Shown here in pieces: positions 32,500-45,140 of a stretch of DNA of 64,000 nt; the first letter of the stretch is position 1, and every line of letters starts with the position of its first letter. The stretch is from the NCBI GenBank assembly GCA_950295325.1, contig OX485806.1:23560001-23624000 (forward strand), in the 5' to 3' direction. The notes beneath the pieces are model-generated. The model was not told the origin of the DNA. It saw only the letters and a program-made list of their open reading frames with translations, and ran no database searches. Origin of the DNA: Polytrichum commune. Taxonomy: Eukaryota; Streptophyta; Polytrichopsida; Polytrichales; Polytrichaceae. Both the position numbers and the translations under genes were made by a program.

Positions 32500-35400
32500 G
32501 GTACCTTTAATGAGGATCATTAATTTTATGCCACTAGGCATAAGTATTTGACGATAGTTTTATTTTAGATATCATTTGGGTCATAATATCAAGAAAATAA
32601 CCTTCATACTTAGGCAAAAATGTCAGGTTAGTATCATATGGTATTAAACCCGAATAATAACTCGGGTATACAAAGATTCTCTCACCTTGACATGCCCACC
32701 GAAGATCAATATTTGATTGGCATCATAATTTTGGCACCCACGGGCATGCTTTTGATGTTATTATTGATACCATGCATTCACCTAGTATGTACCTGACCAA
32801 CACACCTTCTGCACCTAGTATTGTGGCCCACCATACCCACGATGGTTTTGGTCAATGTAAGTTTTCTTGACCTACTTCATTTTTTAGCCCACAATATTTT
32901 ATAATATATTTTCAAAAACATGAAGATAAAATTGATGGCTTTTACAAGAACATCAATTATTGTGGGTTGGAAAATGTGATATATATATATATATATATAT
33001 ATAATACCCAATGTGACATATATATATATATATATATATAAGGTTTGATTTTTTTAGTATTTTTATAATATTTTAGTTGATACCTTCTACTTTCACAAAG
33101 TATTCATACACAGTCAAAATGATCAAGTGTGATTATGTGTAATTAAGTCTAAAAATCCTAATTAAGCCCAATTAAGCTCAATTAAGCTTAGTTCAAATGT
33201 GTATGAATACTTGTAGAAACCTATGCCTTGCACAAAATTACCTTCTAATACAGTTATTTAGACTTAATTACACATAATCACACTTAATCAGTTTGAGTGT
33301 GTATGAATACTTTGTAAAAGTCAAAGGTATTAACTAAAATATTATAAAATAAACATACTAAAATATTATAAAACCTAATTTTAGTTCCACTCTAGAATGA
33401 CAAAGACCCTTTTAATGGTAAGTCACAAAATTATAACCTCACTGCTAATGAGGGTTTTGTAATATTTTTTAATTCCAAGTTAATTACATGCTTGATTGTT
33501 GGTTTCACTTCAAAAATAATCCCAGTCAATTGTTTATTTACTCAAATGAAATGAATATATATATATATATGTTGGATTTTGGACCTTGGAAATGAAATGC
33601 ACTCAATATGGGATTTGTGGGGAAGTGGCCTTCAAGAATGCAAGGACAATGGTTTTTTTGAAAGTCAGGCAGGGCGGGCATAAGTTTTCGGGCGAGTCTA
33701 GAAAATCCCGGTTTCTTTGTGGGGCAGTTGCCCCTGCCCGAATCTACCTCTCCTGAAAGGCTCGTATGGGGTAGGATATCGTCCTCCATAATAGAGTTGC
33801 GTTCCTTTATATAGTTACGAATTTTGCTTCTCCGTGAAACCGCGAGTGTCATCACACTCAATGGATATCCACAGCACCTTCTGCCTTCCTTTCCCATAAC
33901 TCGGGCACTTCAAAATTTAAGTTTTCCCTTACAGCTAAAAGGCAGGGCAGAAAAACAGGTTAAATTTTTTTTAAAAAAAAAAAAAAAAAAAAAACCAACA
34001 AGAACAACAAGTGAATGACCACTACACTAAATACGAACGCATACACTAATTATCAATAACCCTATGAAAGTAAGTAACATTAAATGTAAAATCAACCACT
34101 AAATATCAACTATGGTAAAATTTGGAAGTTACATGTTTGAATTTAGTGTTAGTAAGGACATGGGAAAAAAAAGGATTTAATAAGAGAGGTGGCAGTAGGG
34201 AAGGTAGCAACACATTTATGTCTAGCATTAATTATCAAGGAATTGAAAATTAATGTTGAGCAAGGTAGGGTGGTAACAATACTAAATATAATCAGACACT
34301 AAATATCTTATTTAGTGTACTGGTGCAGTAGACTAGGAGTAGAATAATTCTTGTGTGGACCCAAAATGGCTAATTGTAAAAGTGGTGGTCCAAAAAGGAT
34401 GCAATGACATGCCATATGCATTGATTGGCATATAGGTCATGTTTCACACCACTTGAAATCATTTTTGGGTGCCATTGAGTCAACCGTTTTGTGTACATTC
34501 GTATACATAGCATGAGATTTTGATGCTCAAATCAAGGAGACTATCATAAAATAGAAGGTTTGACTCACTTTCCTTTTTGGGAAGATGTAACTAATTATTG
34601 ACATGGAATAAAATTACGAAACAAATTGCATTCCTCATCGTTTCCTCTACTCTGTCTTTACAAATATTGCGCAAATTTCAAGCTACTCTTTCTGGCCGAA
34701 ACAACTAATTCTCATTGTTTTCCGTATCTCTACCTTATCCGGGTGTTCTTTGGTTACTTTTCTCAAACAAATACCTAGATAATTTTGATTGGTGTGTGGT
34801 TAAGTGATAAGAGGTTAATTAGTGTCGTTCATAATAAGATACATGGGTCTTCAATGGTCACTTGTTATGAAGTTAACCCACTTCTCCTAGGATATGAAAA
34901 ATGCAATTATTTTAAGATGGCTAGTACTAGCATGGGTTCGATTTTGGCATCCCCATGCATTCACAAAGCTTTTGTGATGTATAGGAGATCCAAGGATATC
35001 TATGGCACGGTTTGACAAGATTTCGTGCAATGCGAGGAAGCCCGGATGAAATTCTCTATCATTGAAGCCTTTCAAGGTTTTCCGCCTAAGTTGTTACCAT
35101 GTGGTAATATACTCATGTTATTACCATATGCTCCAATTTGATTCAATGCACAATTCATTGGTAACCTTCGGAGATTTTATGTTAGTTCTCAATACATGAC
35201 CTTGACGGAGATTTGTTGTGACTAGGCAAACTTGCCCCTTGGGTTGGCATTTCAAGGATGGTTAACTAGAGTTAGAGTAGGCGCTTTCATATGAGGAGTT
35301 TATGAAAACACGATTTCAACTACTTTTTTGGGCTCCTTGATAAACTTTATGTTGATCTGGCATGACGGTGGTGGCTAGAGGCCACTCCATTTCTTCTCCA

Positions 35401-37326
35401 ATTTTTGGCCAAGCTTGGAAGGAAGTGGCTTACTAAGCGCAATGATCGCTTGAAACCCATTGCCAATAAATGGAAACACTTGATCCCGCCCATTATCAAC
35501 CCTAGTTGGGATGTTATCTCAATCAAGCACAAACATCAAGCACATAAGTAAAATTGTTTTTCGTTGGTTTGTTATTTATAAGGAGGGAGGGGGTTCAATG
35601 CGTGGAGAGGATGCATATCAGACAACATGGATACTAGTTTCTCCACTATGGACATTTGAGTGTGAAAGCGTGGAGCAAAGGTTCTACGACCGTCCCTTGA
35701 CGCAACAAGTTTGGCAGTTTGTTGCTATGGTTTGCACATTTCGGCATGACAATTTGAGGAGGTGCTCAACTATCGAGTTGTTCCCATCTAATGAATCACA
35801 CAAAGCAGTACTCTCATTTTCCAAGCGAATTTGATTGGTCAAAGGACTTTACAGGGGGGAAAACATGGTGTTTTCTTGTGCACCCTTCCTTTAGTTGTTT
35901 CAATAACTGGTATTTAGGTAATTATGGACTTTCAGATAGTCTGGAATCATCCACACGTTGTGTGAGAACAAACAAAAACATAGTGCAAACACACAACTAT
36001 AGCATAGTATTCGTGAAAATGTCACATTTGCATGTGGCATTTTTTTCCCCAAGGCTGATTCAATTTCTAGTCTTGTGGAGTGCACTTCAACTTTGGAAAA
36101 AAAATTGCATTTTGAAACAAATTTTGCTTGGCCACCTATGGTACAAGTTCATAGAGTAAAGAAGAAGTTATTTAATATCATGAACATTATGTTTTGATTG
36201 CTATCTAGAGTGTTTGAAGCAACAATAAAGAACATAAACATTCATGATATAAAAGTCTTCTTCCTTGTTATCACTTGCACATGCTATTAGCATTTGTAAA
36301 TACATCTAGATGTAATTGGCAAAAGCTACCTCCAAAGACCAATTCAAGACGGCCTTCCTTGTATTTGAGAGAACAACATTTGTGACATTTTTGCATGCCA
36401 TGTGATGTTTTTATGAATATCATGTTCTATATGGTCATAAATGCATAACAAAAAAACCCAATAAAAGCCACAAATGAGGCACGACAACAAATTCATGGGA
36501 AGAAGTCACAATATTGAGGGGATTAAGAGGATCATGTCAACTACTAGTTTTGTCCATAATTGGCCAAAATGTCTGGTTTAAAATAAAAACCCAAAGGGTT
36601 ATTCATACCCATTCTCTCGCATTCTGTAACATTTGTACTTGCATGGTAATGTCACTATGTTGTATCTTAGTGGTGTGTGTGTTTTTTGAACACACTCGAA
36701 GCTAAATTGTTTAAAAAAGGAGATAAACCAAAAATAAAGTATTAAATCCATGGCAAACATGGAATACAAACATTTGAAGTTGTGATTGTTGGGTTGTTTT
36801 GTGTCCCCTCAAACTTGCACATCTCTTAATACTTTTGGACAAGTGGTTAGTCCAAGTATGTTTAAATGTCAGTTTTGACATGCTTTGCTTAATGCACGCA
36901 CATCTTCCTTAATTAGCATTTAAGGTATGTATACCCAATACCAACACCTAACCTAAAACCAAGACCTAGATATAGAAATCTAACATAACATGTACATATT
37001 GACTCTCATGAGAATGTAAATCATCTGGACCTCTGATAGAGGTGTTGATTTTTAGGGTTTTAACTCCAACGGTGAGTATGGGACAACATTTATTTGTCAT
37101 AGTGGTCAGGTAACAACATATATTTTGGTTTCCGGAGTGTCTTTGCAGTACTAACTCCTTTGTTAATAGGTCCACGTTCCTTTGGGTGGAGTAATGAGAC
37201 CTTGGCGCGGGGTTCATGAATTTTTGTAATTCAAGGCCACGATGAGCAAGAGTCAATGACAAAAGAGATTCAGCGTAGTTGTAGTAGAGTGCTTTCAGTC
37301 ATGGGAAGTAAAAGGAAACGATGTAT
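32500..37326. other. Intergenic repeat-derived DNA
   Basis: No gene is supported. Contents noted are (TA)n microsatellites (about 32979-33003, 33018-33040 and 33553-33570), an inverted repeat at 33056-33350, a poly-A tract near 33974-33993, and CACTAAATA-type hairpins near 34300. Short coding-like scraps near 34785-35540 (for example GRKWLTKRNDRLKPIANKWK read across 35410-35480) are broken by stops and look like a decayed mobile-element protein. Confidence 0.4.
33056..33350. repeat. Inverted repeat with arms of about 95 bp
   Basis: The left arm runs from ATTTTTATAATATTTTAGTT through TTCACAAAGTATTCATACAC to GTGATTATGTGTAATTAAGT. It is matched in reverse by the right arm (33259-33350), which contains ACTTAATTACACATAATCAC and GTGTATGAATACTTTGTAAA. 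The loop contains AATTAAGC repeats. It shares AAGTATTCATACAC with the telomere-like locus at 26.6-26.9 kb. Confidence 0.65.
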
Positions 37327-37334
37327 GAACCCAT

Positions 37335-37563
37335 CAATGATTGGGGAGGACCGGCAGTTACTTACAAATGAACCGGTTGAGTTTGAGAAATAACAAGTTG
37401 AAGTTCAAGACTGCAGGAAAATTACCAATCGTTTTCGAGGAATTTATAGAAGAATATACCCCAATTTAAGAAAGGAAAACCGGAGGATGTCAACATGTAA
37501 CTGGTTGGACTAGCAAACACCAGGATCTCAACCGATTATGCCCAAAATTCTCCCCGATCACTG
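37335..37563 (+). mobile_element. hAT-type MITE, 230-bp family (229 bp)
   Basis: Starts CAATGATTGGGGAGGACCGG and ends CTCCCCGATCACTG. It has a perfect 8-bp duplication, GAACCCAT (37327-37334 and 37564-37571). This is the reference copy for relatives at 41165, 43755, 49226, 56931 and 57008. It is rich in AACCGGTT motifs and has no coding capacity. Confidence 0.88.
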
Positions 37564-38355
37564 GAACCCATGATCTTTCGTGGGAATGTGGACTGTGTTA
37601 TTGGCATGGCATTCTTTTAAATAACAGTGGAAATTGTCGTTTTTCTATGCGAATGAATGGAGGCACTGAAGACATACTTGAGGGGGAACTGCACCATTCC
37701 ATGAGTTCTCGCACTGGAGCAATTAATCAGTGCAACGGCAGACTGAGTAAATTTTAAGGCCCGAGTTGGCCAATTGCTTGGACGATATGCTCATTCTTGA
37801 CGTCAACAGGCGGTCATCATCATCACGAATGAGGACCCATATAATAATAGCGCAGCATCGTTCGCAACACTACTATAAAATGTGGGAATCTTACGTGCGG
37901 CTCCTGTATGACTTTGAGTGGCCATGTCAACATTTTTCAGGTTCATTCCAGGTTTTAAAGTTCGAAACACCACTTAAAAGTCACATAGATCACGTTCCAT
38001 TCAATGGTTGTGCACTTAAGAAATCCCACATTCTGTAGTTGTGAATACAGACCGACAAAGAGTCCGTCGAAATATCTGTAAGCCTCCATCACCCAACAAT
38101 GTGCACCTGAATCACGCGAATTGCCATGCAAGGATTTGTCTTTGCTTTTCGAGTCCTTGGATGAAGTTCCAGTGAAGGGAATTGTTGGCAAGTGTTCTGC
38201 CTGGGGAGAGAATATGACGTTGCTTAATCAGTTTGGGATTTGTAACTTGCCTACGTGGCGCTCTCTCAGTGGTTCTGAGGAGGAAAATTATATGAAAATG
38301 TTCATTACTCGATGGCATGTCAAGTAGGTAGGAAGGGCATGGCAAGCGGTCATTG

Positions 38356-38651
38356 CACTAGCAGAAACCTATGCCAAAAAGAACCTAACCTGCAGTGGCT
38401 ATACAACTGCAGATTTGTTTTTTTGGTTTAGCAACTAAAATTTTAGGAAATTGGAAGTGTGTAATATACCGTTGGAAAGGTCTTAAAAATACCTTTCCAA
38501 CGGTATATTACACGCCCCAAAATATTCATAATTTCAGTCACAAAACAAACAAACAAAAAATGTGAACGTTTAGCGACTGCAGATCAGGCTGGTCAAAAGA
38601 ACTGCAACCGATTTCAACTACGGTTTTTTTGGACATAGTTTAATACTAGTG
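38356..38651. mobile_element. CACTA-type foldback MITE (296 bp) with a perfect hairpin core
   Basis: The ends are CACTAGCAGAAACCTATGCC and (reverse) CACTAGTATTAAACTATGTC, the classic CACTA terminus. The flanking triplets TTG and CTG match at two of three bases. At 38459-38513 it has two exactly complementary 23-bp arms (GTGTAATATACCGTTGGAAA, then GGT) around a 9-base loop. A related element lies at 47934-48194. Confidence 0.68.
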
Positions 38652-39162
38652 CTGGTACCATACAACCGTGCCACCGATCATGTGCAGTATTGATTCCATA
38701 AGACCGGGTGTCAGTGTATAACGGCGTCTTCAATGGGCTCGGCCTACAAGTCTTGCCTATGGAGCCCCCCCAAGTATATACCCGGCCGTCCTCAAAAAAA
38801 CCAACACCTAATTAATACATGTTAATTCACTTGGAAACATGGATCGGGGCCGAAGCTTTGTCACGGCGGCGTGAATGGGACACCCATTTCTTCACAACAA
38901 CCCGGGAAGAAGCCAAAGGGTGGTGGTGGTGGTGAGCCATTAATTATTCACTGATTTTTTGTCCCTTCGTTGATTTACTATTGTGAAAGGGGAGTGGCAA
39001 TTCCCACATAGAAGCGGGATATCCAAGTGATGTGAATGTGTGCTCACAATTGCAATCGTATGATTTTGTGATGGTGTAGATCGAATTCTACACTTTGTTT
39101 CGGATGTGGAAGGTGAATCCGGAGCAGGCACAGGCGATAAGACGGGGGCGTCCCAATCCACG

Positions 39163-39406
39163 GAGAGAGGGAAGTATCGTATATACACGAGCATACCTCT
39201 TATTCATTCAACTTGAAAACCCTGAAACAGTATGCAGCCCGGAGGTTACTCGTTCTAGTTGATTTGACACTGGCATTAGCTTTAAAAGAACCCGAATTAG
39301 TCTGCTCGAGGTCAATACAGACGAATCTGCAACCAACCTGTAGGAAGCCGAATTTTGTATGTTGGATGGATGAGAGGGACGATCGTGTACGAGAATTCCC
39401 TCTCTC
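39163..39406 (+). mobile_element. Mutator-like MITE, copy 1 (about 244 bp)
   Basis: Ends GAGAGAGGGAAGTATCGTAT and (reverse) GAGAGAGGGAATTCTCGTAC are inverted over about 40 bp. The interior aligns with 55690-55927, and part of it with 48890-49070. The target duplication is not clear here; the superfamily is taken from the second copy. Confidence 0.6.
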
Positions 39407-39644
39407 CACATTCCACAGGCGGAGTGAAAGTGAAAGCGAGAGAGCACCAATGCCTCGTTGTCTATGCTGGCTTCATATGTTACAGTGTAGTTGAGTTTCT
39501 GTTTCATTCGACACGATCTCGGAAATTGGAGAAGCCTTCCAAGACATTCTGTGGCACTGCATACATCCGAGGTAGTTATGCGGGCAATGAGGCAGCAGAT
39601 TTGTGTCGGATTTTTGTAAGTGAATAGGTGTCCGAATATTTTTC

Positions 39645-39954
39645 ATGACATCAGGTATCCTTAGATCGAATTGGAGGTATTGGTGCACTTCCATCTTAAA
39701 TGTGAGATGTTATAAATTCAAGGGAGAGTCGGAAACTCTTGAGCGTGCAATTTTCTCCACGCAATGCGAAAGGGTGGTGATTCGCATATGTAGTCCTAAT
39801 GTAATCCACTGGGTGTTCATCAGATTCCCGTATGGGACAAGTGTCTTGTTGGGAATAAAAGTGCTTCCCGGAAGGATAACCGAGATCGGGCAACAGTTAC
39901 ATACGGAAGATTGCGAAGAAGGGATAGATTCAGATTGCAAAGAGGTAATCTTAT
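39645..39954 (+). other. Coding-like stretch of unknown origin
   Basis: One frame stays open with protein-like composition (LERAIFSTQCERVVIRICSP, then FPYGTSVLLGIKVLPG) and ends at a plausible donor (TGCAAAGAG|GTAATC at 39943). A possible acceptor, ACATCAG, precedes it. No family was recognised and no second exon can be joined with confidence, so this may be chance, a lost exon or a mobile-element fragment. Confidence 0.2.
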
Positions 39955-41164
39955 GCCATGCTTATCTCTTTTGGCGCCGATAATGGATGATGCAACCGGA
40001 AGTTTTGGTCCTAAGTCCAACTACGATAAGGTGCACACCAGTGTTGGGTGGGTATGAAGATTTGTACCAAAACCCCGGTGATTATCAGGGTAGTTCTTTA
40101 ACTTTATAACTATGGTTCTCAAATTTTTCAATAACCGGACTTGATTCATAACCGTGGTTCTTAAAAAAAATTCAAAACTTAATCAAATAACCTTCTAAAA
40201 ATCTGCCGGTTTCTTCATGAAAACCACCAAGTCTTTTGAGTTTTTTAAAATAAGAGGGATCAAAGGCTTTTTTTTATATTGTAAAGACTTTCAAAACCCC
40301 GAAACCGAAGGTTCTTTGTTTCGAAGTTGTTTTCGAAAATTGGTACATGAGGTTAGTAACAAAATCAAACACCCGCCCGACATTGGTGTACATCATGATT
40401 GTGTCACACGTCATTTTTTTCCCATAATCCTTTGACACTCTTTTGAACATGTACCATGACGCTTTTATTTTTGACTTCACATAGGTGCACAATTAAGACA
40501 TAGCTCAATCATACAAATGGTCATCATATTCGGTTAGTGGTTGGTAATTTCAATTATCCATGTTGCCTCAAACATGAGTCTTTATGAAATGTAAGGACTA
40601 CTTCTTAATTAGTCCTTAGTGGTGATACACCTTATCATGGTCGGACCCTCCTACACACAACTTTTTCAATACTATGGTCAAGGAATGTGAGGTTGAGAAT
40701 CTAACATGTTCAATGTATGCATGTGGATCCTATTGTGGAGGGAAGTCATCCTCTGCCCTCCTTACCACGGTACCCCGCATCATACTGCAACCAACTAAGC
40801 TTCGTTTGTGGGCCTGGGTATTAAACACTCAGATCCAAGCACATATCAATGAGATCCCTGACATGCCAAAGCTTTCAATTTGAATCCGAGTTCAGCAGAG
40901 AGATGTCAACAAGGGTTATTCATTTGACACCGTAGAGCACGGAAGTCATACCGAATATAAGAGAAGAGAACAAGACCCCACCTCTTAGAAACGCCAGCGA
41001 TAAGGTTGGTCGAGGTTTTCCGATCCACCCTCATTTTGATACGCCAGTGGTGGCGAAGGGGCGAGAGCAGGTCAGAGGGTTGTGCTAGAAGCAGCAACTG
41101 CAAAGCCTTATCCAGATGCCACCCAGCTTGTGACAATTGCGGATGTCCTGAATAGTGTCCTGCC

Positions 41165-41399
41165 CTAGGATTGGGGAGAACCGGCAGTTAGTAACAGATG
41201 AACTGGCTGATTTTGAGAAATAACTGGTTGAAGTTCATCAAGACTGCAGGAAAATTACTGATCGGTAGAGAGGAATTTATAGAAGAATATACCCCAATTT
41301 AATAAAGGAAAACCGAAGGATGTCATCAACATGTAATCGGTTGGACTTGCAAACACTAGGATCTCAACTGATTATGCCCAAAAATCTCCCCGATCACTG
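41165..41399 (+). mobile_element. hAT-type MITE, 230-bp family (235 bp)
   Basis: Starts CTAGGATTGGGGAGAACCGG and ends CTCCCCGATCACTG. It has a perfect 8-bp duplication, GTCCTGCC (41157-41164 and 41400-41407). It differs from the 37335 copy by small changes, including a 3-base TCA repeat gain. Confidence 0.88.
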
Positions 41400-43750
41400 G
41401 TCCTGCCTCCACCGAGCGAACTAACTGTGAGGATTGGGAATGTGGACCATTGAACTCTGTCAAGCATTGGCATTGATAGTATAAGCAGTGTAATGGTGAT
41501 AGTTGTAGCGAATAGACGTAGGTGGGTTCGGCCGTAGGTGTATCTGGAGTTGCTTCTCATTGGCATGGAGCCCGTTTGGGGCCGTTCAGTGCCTCGCCAT
41601 TCAAATGTGGAATCTGTTGTTTGAGTATTTTAGCACCCTACATATGTATATATATATTGGCTTTTGATAACTTACACATGATTCACCTCTTTTGAGCAAC
41701 TCGTTGACAGCCATTGAATACAGCAGTCATTGAATGATTTGGAATTTTTTTCGTTGCATAAATAGTGGATGCATGATGATTGAATGTGAGTTCACAGTTT
41801 TGGGGCCACATGTGATTGTGTGGAGTTGTTGTCACTCAACGCATGACTTGTCAAGAGGCTTCACACCACCCTTGAGTAGATATTCATGAGCCATGTGTTG
41901 TAATAAACGCCCTTCAAAATTACTGGCATAATGCACGTGGATCTAACTGTAAGGCAAACTTGATTGCTTGAGGTATATCACATTCAATCTGCGACCACAA
42001 TGACAAGAGCAAACTAGTCGCTTAATGCATGCTGCAACCATATTTCTGGAAAAACTAGCCACCCTTTGTGAAGACCAAGCTGTAACCCCAATCGTTGCGA
42101 CCACATGTTTGTTTATGAGCATTGAGCTCATGTGCACAGATGATGGATCGACATGCACTATATAGGAAAGGGTTGGTTTTGTATTTTAGTTTGAAGCATG
42201 TCACATTAGTGTGATTACAATGACCACATTAGATTATGTAGATATATATAGCATATGATGAACATTAATTGATTGTACGTACATAGTGTCCAGTGCAATC
42301 GACCACCATCGACAGTCCCAGTAATCTGTGTCCTTTTGCAACTGTGAGTTGCACCCGTCCCTTGTAACTACAATTGTAGTTATAGGTCGTGTTGCAGAAA
42401 TCATAAAACGATGCGAGTGCGAGGATCAAAGAAAAAAAAAATACCATGAAAAGACACATGTTTAAAGGAGACTAGACTGCGTTTTGGAATTGTACTAACT
42501 ACTCCACACTCAATGAATAGTGAACACAATTGGGAGGACCTATGTAATCATACTAGTCATGGTCCATGCCAGAGACCAGCTCAGTGACTATATCATTCAA
42601 CAAAAGTATATCAAAATTATAAATTAAAAAATACAATGGATTTTTCATTTTACATTAATGATTGTCAATGATACTATCAATCTCTTCTTGTGAATAAAGC
42701 TCATGTAAAGACAAATCTAAAAGCGCTCCAACCTTGCTATTCTCAACAACCATAACTAAATCAAGGGAGGTCCAATTTTCAACCCAATTTTGTGGATGCT
42801 TCATCGTAGATTGGCTAATGCAAAACATGTCTTGTAGTGTAAATTCAGTCAGTAGAAGTTGGTGAACATGAATAACCTTATGTGAAGACTCTAAATGTGT
42901 GAAGCCCATAGTCTCATCTTAAGTCCTCTTGAAGTGATGAGGTCATCATTCACGTTGTCTTGTAATAAAATTTGATAAATAGATCATCAATTAAAGCAGC
43001 CTAGACTATTTTAGGTTAATGGCTCAACCTTTGGGTGGAATTGACTCACAGGAAGGTAAATGAGTCACCCTTAGGCGAAAATCTGAGGGAAATATATGGT
43101 ATTGATTGCTTATCTCAATATGTTTGTGGCGAGTGTGTGGTGGCCGCAAATGGGGATGACCGTATCCACTTTCCACAAATATTTGTGAATACAAAAATAC
43201 ATGGGAGCCCTCGCTGCAAAGATTTCAACAAAATATGCATTTGCAAACAATTTTTCTTATGTGGATAAGGCATTGGGTGGGCTTGTCTTATCCACCATCT
43301 ATATACATCCACATGAATGTTTACAACACCTCTCTCTTTCGCGGGGGGAGGGGGAGGGGGAAGGGGTGAAAACGTTGATTATTAGTGTAGCATGCAATGA
43401 TTGATACTTTTAACAAACTTGACTCCTAAACCAGGTTCCGAGACCCCATATTTGTGTATGAATACGAATTAGGATGAAACAATAACCAACCTACAAAGGC
43501 CATGTTTTAACATTATCCCCACGGTAGGTGTCATGAAACCAAACCGCATCCGGATAGCTCTTGGGGATATGGGAGGGGGGGGGGGAGGCGCAAGATAAGG
43601 CCTCAAGGCTTCCAAATATGAACACTTCTTCTAAATCTGAAGAGAGGTGAATAAGTACAGGTAGGTAGGTAGAGGTTACCACTAGAATCCAAGGTGTTAA
43701 GAAACGGCTGTGACTTAAACTTTAAACTAAAGAATCACAAATCTTCACAA
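41400..43750. other. Intergenic DNA
   Basis: No gene is supported. G-rich microsatellite-like tracts occur near 43340-43365 and 43570-43590. A fragment at 42655-42909 (minus) shares a peptide with 15642-15830. The remainder is AT-rich with short unrelated frames. Confidence 0.4.
42655..42909 (-). pseudogene. Fragment sharing a peptide with 15642-15830
   Basis: A minus-strand frame of 84 codons contains SQSTMKHPQNWVENWTSLDL, aligned with the fragment at 15.7 kb, and continues to an acidic C-terminus (LHELYSQEEIDSIIDNH). I do not recognise the family. It is the longer of the two relics and the better query for a homology search. Confidence 0.35.
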
Positions 43751-43754
43751 ATCT

Positions 43755-43965
43755 TGTTACAGATGAACCGGTTGAGTTTGAGAAGTAACCGGTTGAAGTT
43801 CAAGACTTCAGGAGAATTGCCAATCACTTTAGAGGAATTCATGGAATATACCTCAAATGAATATAGAAAAACCAAAGGATGTCATCAACATGTAACCACT
43901 GGTTGGACTTGTAAACACTAGGATCCCAACCGATTATGCCCAAAAATCTCCCCGGTCACTGGTCA
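43755..43965 (+). mobile_element. hAT-type MITE, 230-bp family, left end missing
   Basis: The sequence aligns with the 37335 copy from the family's internal TTACAGATGAACCGG onward and ends CTCCCCGGTCACTG. The left terminus is absent, so the copy is truncated and no target duplication remains. Confidence 0.72.
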
Positions 43966-43976
43966 CAGCCTGAGGT

Positions 43977-44189
43977 GTGTTTGACCCATTTGAGCAAGGA
44001 AAAGCTAAGTATGAGCTTTATGATATTTGGATGATCAGGGTCCTGTTAAGGAATGTATATGTTGAAGTTAATGAGAGGGGCCCCACTGGGGAGCGGCTGA
44101 GATTTAGGCAGGCCGGCCCCTGCTCTCAGTTTGGCTTCCAGTTTAGTAAGCAGAAGAGACAGGTCTTGGTGCAGTACTACTTCTTCTGA
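43977..44189 (+). other. Short coding-like frame directly after a MITE
   Basis: Seventy codons (including YELYDIWMIRVLLRNVYVEV and ERLRFRQAGP) read like protein, but no family, start context or splice partner was recognised. The truncated MITE ends 12 bases before the frame. It could be the 3' part of a disrupted gene or chance. Confidence 0.2.
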
Positions 44190-44390
44190 AGCGACATCAG
44201 CAATAAACTAGATATCTACTGGAGTTTAGTCACGGGACTGATCAGTGCCATCAACACTTACTGCACTTAAATATATATATATTCTGGGGATGGAAGATCA
44301 TGTGCATGGAAAGCTATGTGTACCATGCATATCGATCGGCGTCCCAATGGGAATTGAAGTGAATGGAAAGTACAATCTCGAGAAGTGTTT

Positions 44391-44976
44391 GGGGCCACTT
44401 CACACTATATATGGCCGTCCAAGTCGAGAGGCAGTGGGATTGAATGACTAAACTTTGTTGAGAGTCCAAAGAAATGGGCTGAAAATAGCTAGCCAATAAG
44501 ATATAGGAATTTTTGCCTTTGGTCAGACATAGTGTGAAGCTTCCAAAGGTTAAGTTCAAAGTCTAAACCTTTGGCCATGAACTCCCATGACCTCTCGACT
44601 TCGACGGCCATAGTGTGAAGCCTCCAAAGGTCGAGCCCAAAGTCCAAAGGAAGAAGGAGCATCCCATTTTATTCCTTGCTCAAAACAACCCTTCCAATCT
44701 AACGGCCAAGATCTTGTCAGATTTTTATTTTTTATGAAAAAAGTCGACATCCTCTCAACTATAGTTTGGGTTTCCATTCATGTCCGACCCAAACTTCCCT
44801 TCAAGAATCCATTGCCTTGGTCAAAAAGTACTACCATGTAGGCATTTTGGAGAGCGACGGCCTTTGGACTTTGGCCTCTAGCGTGAAGGTCAAGAGGCCG
44901 AATTCTTGGTTTTCTTGCAATCTAATTGGTGGAAATCGACAGCCTCTTGACCTTCGGCCATAGTGTTAAGTAGCCC
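44391..44976. mobile_element. PIF/Harbinger-type element (about 586 bp)
   Basis: Left GGGGCCACTTCACACTATAT and right (reverse) GGGCTACTTAACACTATGGC are inverted, and AAGTCGAGAGG/CCTCTTGACC pair further in. The right flank is TTA; the left flank reads TTG or TTT, so the duplication is imperfect. It is related to the host sequence at 46267-47804 and shows the uninterrupted form (GAGCGACGGCCTTTGG) of that element's LTR target. Confidence 0.62.
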
Positions 44977-45109
44977 TTAATCCCCTTTAGATTTAGAGCG
45001 AAGGGGCTCCAAGATGTGGGCATTTCTCTAAATCACATAAGGTAGAGGGTGCTTGAACCAACACTTCAAGATATTGCACATATATATATGGCTATGTGGT
45101 TGATTTATG

Positions 45110-45140
<31 letters not shown>

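Noticed and set aside
39208-39507. Overlapping frames of 60-99 codons on both strands
   Set aside because: They cover the Mutator-like MITE and its flank, and the same DNA recurs non-coding at 48.9 and 55.7 kb.
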